Of a stretch of 64,000 nucleotides of DNA, positions 61,463 through 64,000 are shown piece after piece (positions within the stretch are counted from its first letter, which is position 1; the number at the start of each line of letters is the position of its first letter). A model generated the notes under the pieces. The model was given only the letters and a program-made list of their open reading frames with translations, was not told the DNA's origin and ran no database searches. This DNA is from Homarus americanus (Eukaryota > Arthropoda > Malacostraca > Decapoda > Nephropidae). The stretch is taken from assembly GCF_018991925.1 (NCBI RefSeq), contig NW_024711973.1:152501-216500 (forward strand). The letters are read 5' to 3'. Made by a program: the position numbers and the translations under genes.

Positions 61463-63690
61463 TAGTAAATATTCATACACTTCAAACACACATATGTATA
61501 CATTTACTTAAGATAACACACACATAAGGTATTATTAACAATACTTATCTTCCATGTGGTTTTCTTTCACCATTTCCTTCTTTATTCTTCCTCGAGTTAG
61601 TTATTGGGAGGTGGTGCACATAACTCACACTTGACTGCAGTTTAACTCTTCGTATAGTTATGGGAGTTTTATGTTCTTGTTAGTAATACTGAATGAGGTC
61701 ACCGATAAGCGCCAGCGTTGACACACACAGGTCACTTGAGGCTGAGGGGGATGGGTGAACCTGGTGTACTTAATTCATTCCATTGGTGATGTTATATGAT
61801 AAAGATAATTTTATTGCCTCCTCCCCAAAACCCGCTATTCCTTTCAAAATAGCACAAGACTCCGCTACCCGCTATTTCCCCAAATTTCCCATGAATCTAT
61901 TCTGAAAGTAACCCAATTAGGCGTGAAAGTTGCGACCTTAGCAACTTTGCCAGTGACCGTCTGAACTGGTGAGTGAAATGACGAAACGCTAATGCTAACA
62001 AAAGTTTAACTTCATATTATTTGCCGAAAATATAACTTTCTTTGGCTCCTTCAAAAACCGGTAGCCTTCATGATTTGCTTTATAATTACAGACCTTAATT
62101 ATGTTACGTTAGGAGTTGTTTTAATATTCGAAATGTAACATTCGAATGCATAGAATTCATTATTATTATACTATATAGTAGTTTTTGTTTGCTTCCGGGC
62201 TTGTAATGTTGTTATTCTCTCAGTCTCGTGAATGAATCATCGATTATGTAACTCAAAAAAAAATTAAGTACTTTGTTTTTTAAAGCAAATTACTTGTTAT
62301 AAGTTTTCTTTTTCTCTGAAAGTACATTTTGCTATTTACAAGTATGATAAAGAGCAAACTTTTAATTAATTGTATAATGTCTATTGTTCTTCAGTAGTTA
62401 ATATTTTATATTGAATATTATAGTTTCGACATTTTGGAACTGGATGTAGTATTTGAGTTTCATTGAGTGATCAGTAAGAGCAGTCCCATCCCCCCACATC
62501 CCTCAGATAAATGTACCGAGATGTTTGAAGTGTTTAATTCGCTTTTGAAAATAATCATAACGAAAATATCGTTCTAAAAGGCATATTGATTTTTACAGAA
62601 ATAACTTGATTGTTTCTTACCTTATGATCTGGTCTTGCAGTGAAATACAGTAAATGACAAGTTCACACCATGACGCCTCACCCAAAACTGAAGCAACTTT
62701 CTGCATGGACTACCTTATTATATACTTGGCAAGTGACCCATGAGGTCAACGACATTGCCGTGTTAGTGCTTGTGACTGGAAGCAGGTTGACCCCGACCAA
62801 CTGTCAGGGCTCACGAGTTGTCGACTAGACTCCGTCGGTCTCTTTGACGGTGACTTGAGTGACATGTGTCCCTGACAGGTCCAATATCCTAGAACCCACC
62901 GCAATATAGCGAACGGATCAAAAATACTTTTTGCTTAGCAATCTTTGGTAAAAATGTACTCAGGTTAAAGCTAAATGTTTTGTCTTAAAATGTACGTAAG
63001 CTAGATTCTAAGTGTTAAAAAAATAAACACAATTTCTGGAATTTCGATCCTGAATTTTTTAAGAACAGGAACTTAAGTATAGTTACTTTACAACCACATA
63101 TCCGATTACCTGTCTTTCCCTTTATCTACTTTATTGAACTACCCTTTTGATTATCTGTCCTTATCTGCTTCTTCATTATTTCGCTCTGTTAAGACACGAG
63201 CAACAAGAGAAGGGTATAATACTGTTCACTCGTTATCCCCTAACCTGAAACATTGACGAGTCTAAGCACGACGTCAACCATTGTAGGGGGGTATCTGGGT
63301 TAGGTCCTCTCCTTAGAGTCTAAGGCTTACACAAATGGTGTCATACGACACATAGAGGAATATGTCATGGCCTGGTGACACATGGACGGATAAATGTGTG
63401 TGCGTCTTGCCTTGGTGGTGAGTGGTGGAATGTTTGTGTTTGCCTTCATGATACATTGAGGAATATGTATCAGGTCTTGGGATATTTGGCAGAATATGTA
63501 TTGTGGATGACGATACTATGGAAGAACATATATAGTGGCCTGGGGGACTTACATCGCTCGTGGTTTGTCCGGTAAATCCTCAAATACCTGGATGTTTGGG
63601 GCGGTCACATTATCCGTGTGTTTAGCTCGTCAAACAACACGACAAAGACTGTGGCAACAGATCTGGACGATATTGTTGGATCTTGGGATT
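59456..63690. other. Mostly unique interval, no gene recognised
   Basis: (CTGT)n near 61090-61122 and (CTTT)n at 61428-61463. Frames at 59612-59824, 59947-60204 and 60078-60302 are short and not recognised. No convincing splice-bounded exon was seen by eye. Confidence 0.55.
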
Positions 63691-63691
63691 T

Positions 63692-63692
<1 letters not shown>

Positions 63693-63738
<46 letters not shown>

Positions 63739-63855
63739 TGTGTGCGCGCGTGCGCACGTGTGCGCGTGTGCTGGTTGGCGGGCGGGGGGAGGTGGGGGTG
63801 CGTGCATGCGTGCGCGCGCGCAAAATGGTACACACACACACACACACACACACAC
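63693..63855. repeat. (GT)n - GC/GT-rich core - (CA)n compound tract
   Basis: (GT)n at 63693-63737, then GCGCGCGTGCGCACGTGTGC, a G-rich middle (63776-63800), CGTGCATGCGTGCGCGCGCG and (CA)n at 63831-63854. Alternating purine-pyrimidine sequence suits Z-DNA, and the GT and CA ends are inverse to each other. Confidence 0.92.
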
Positions 63856-64000
63856 GAGAGGTCCTACCTGTCACTGCTTAATTTTTACTGAGTTGTCAGT
63901 GATTCTCCTGGCCTTAAGGGTGAATATCACCCTTGAGGACATGAGTTTTACCATTTATCAACTCGAGTAGCGCCCTTCAAGCTCTAGAGGTAACCCACAC

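Overview
The window looks like intergenic or intronic DNA from a large, repeat-rich arthropod genome, most likely a decapod crustacean. The reasons are: no bacterial-type gene layout; very long simple-sequence tracts ((TA)n, (GT)n, (CT)n, (TAA)n, often 80-120 bp); many minisatellites; at least five families of non-LTR retrotransposons; tRNA-derived SINE heads; small inverted-repeat elements; and degenerate TTAGG-like sequence. The decapod assignment is inference from overall character, not from a diagnostic gene. No complete host gene is visible, and nearly all long open frames run through tandem repeats or dead retroelements.

Layout. 1-2.3 kb: antisense non-LTR element (family A, endonuclease plus reverse transcriptase, broken). 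2.3-2.85 kb: a dispersed block (R1) seen again at 40.2 kb. 3.5-3.9 kb: the best host-gene candidate, two phase-compatible exons and a possible cassette exon with good splice signals. 4.0-9.4 kb: small inverted-repeat elements, a third LINE family (D) and a diverged local duplication with (TA)n tracts and a 37-bp minisatellite. 12.4-16.2 kb: a short element family (S1) with a conserved 3' hairpin, AATAAA and (ATT)n tail, present as an inverted pair around a 42-bp degenerate repeat. 16.7-24.8 kb: satellites and simple repeats. 25.3-26.6 kb: degenerate C-terminal half of another retroelement (E). 27.6-28.3 kb: two tRNA-derived SINE heads. 30.2 kb: a MITE-like element. 32.6-33.5 kb: CR1-like LINE (C), with three more 5'-truncated copies at 21.7, 35.1 and 54.6 kb. 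35.8-36.8 kb: 32-bp satellite with an exact 282-bp internal duplication. 38.3-40.15 kb: jockey-like LINE (B). 45.1-49.0 kb: a nest in which a family A LINE splits an ACC-rich array and is itself split by a 766-bp TA-flanked DNA transposon. 51.2 kb: a 167-bp foldback. 53-54.3 kb: small tandem repeats. 57.07-59.27 kb: about 48 copies of a 46-bp satellite with local 138-bp higher-order structure. 59.3-64 kb: mostly non-repetitive sequence with no recognisable gene, ending in a GT/GC/CA tract.

The sequence is best read as a record of insertions and tandem expansions. The most informative items are the nested insertion at 46.25-48.16 kb (its empty site can be checked against the paralogous LINE at 270-330), the S1 family with its 3' stem-loop, the R1 block joined to two different LINEs at the same boundary, and the small candidate gene at 3.5-3.9 kb. 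I found no clear previously undescribed functional system.
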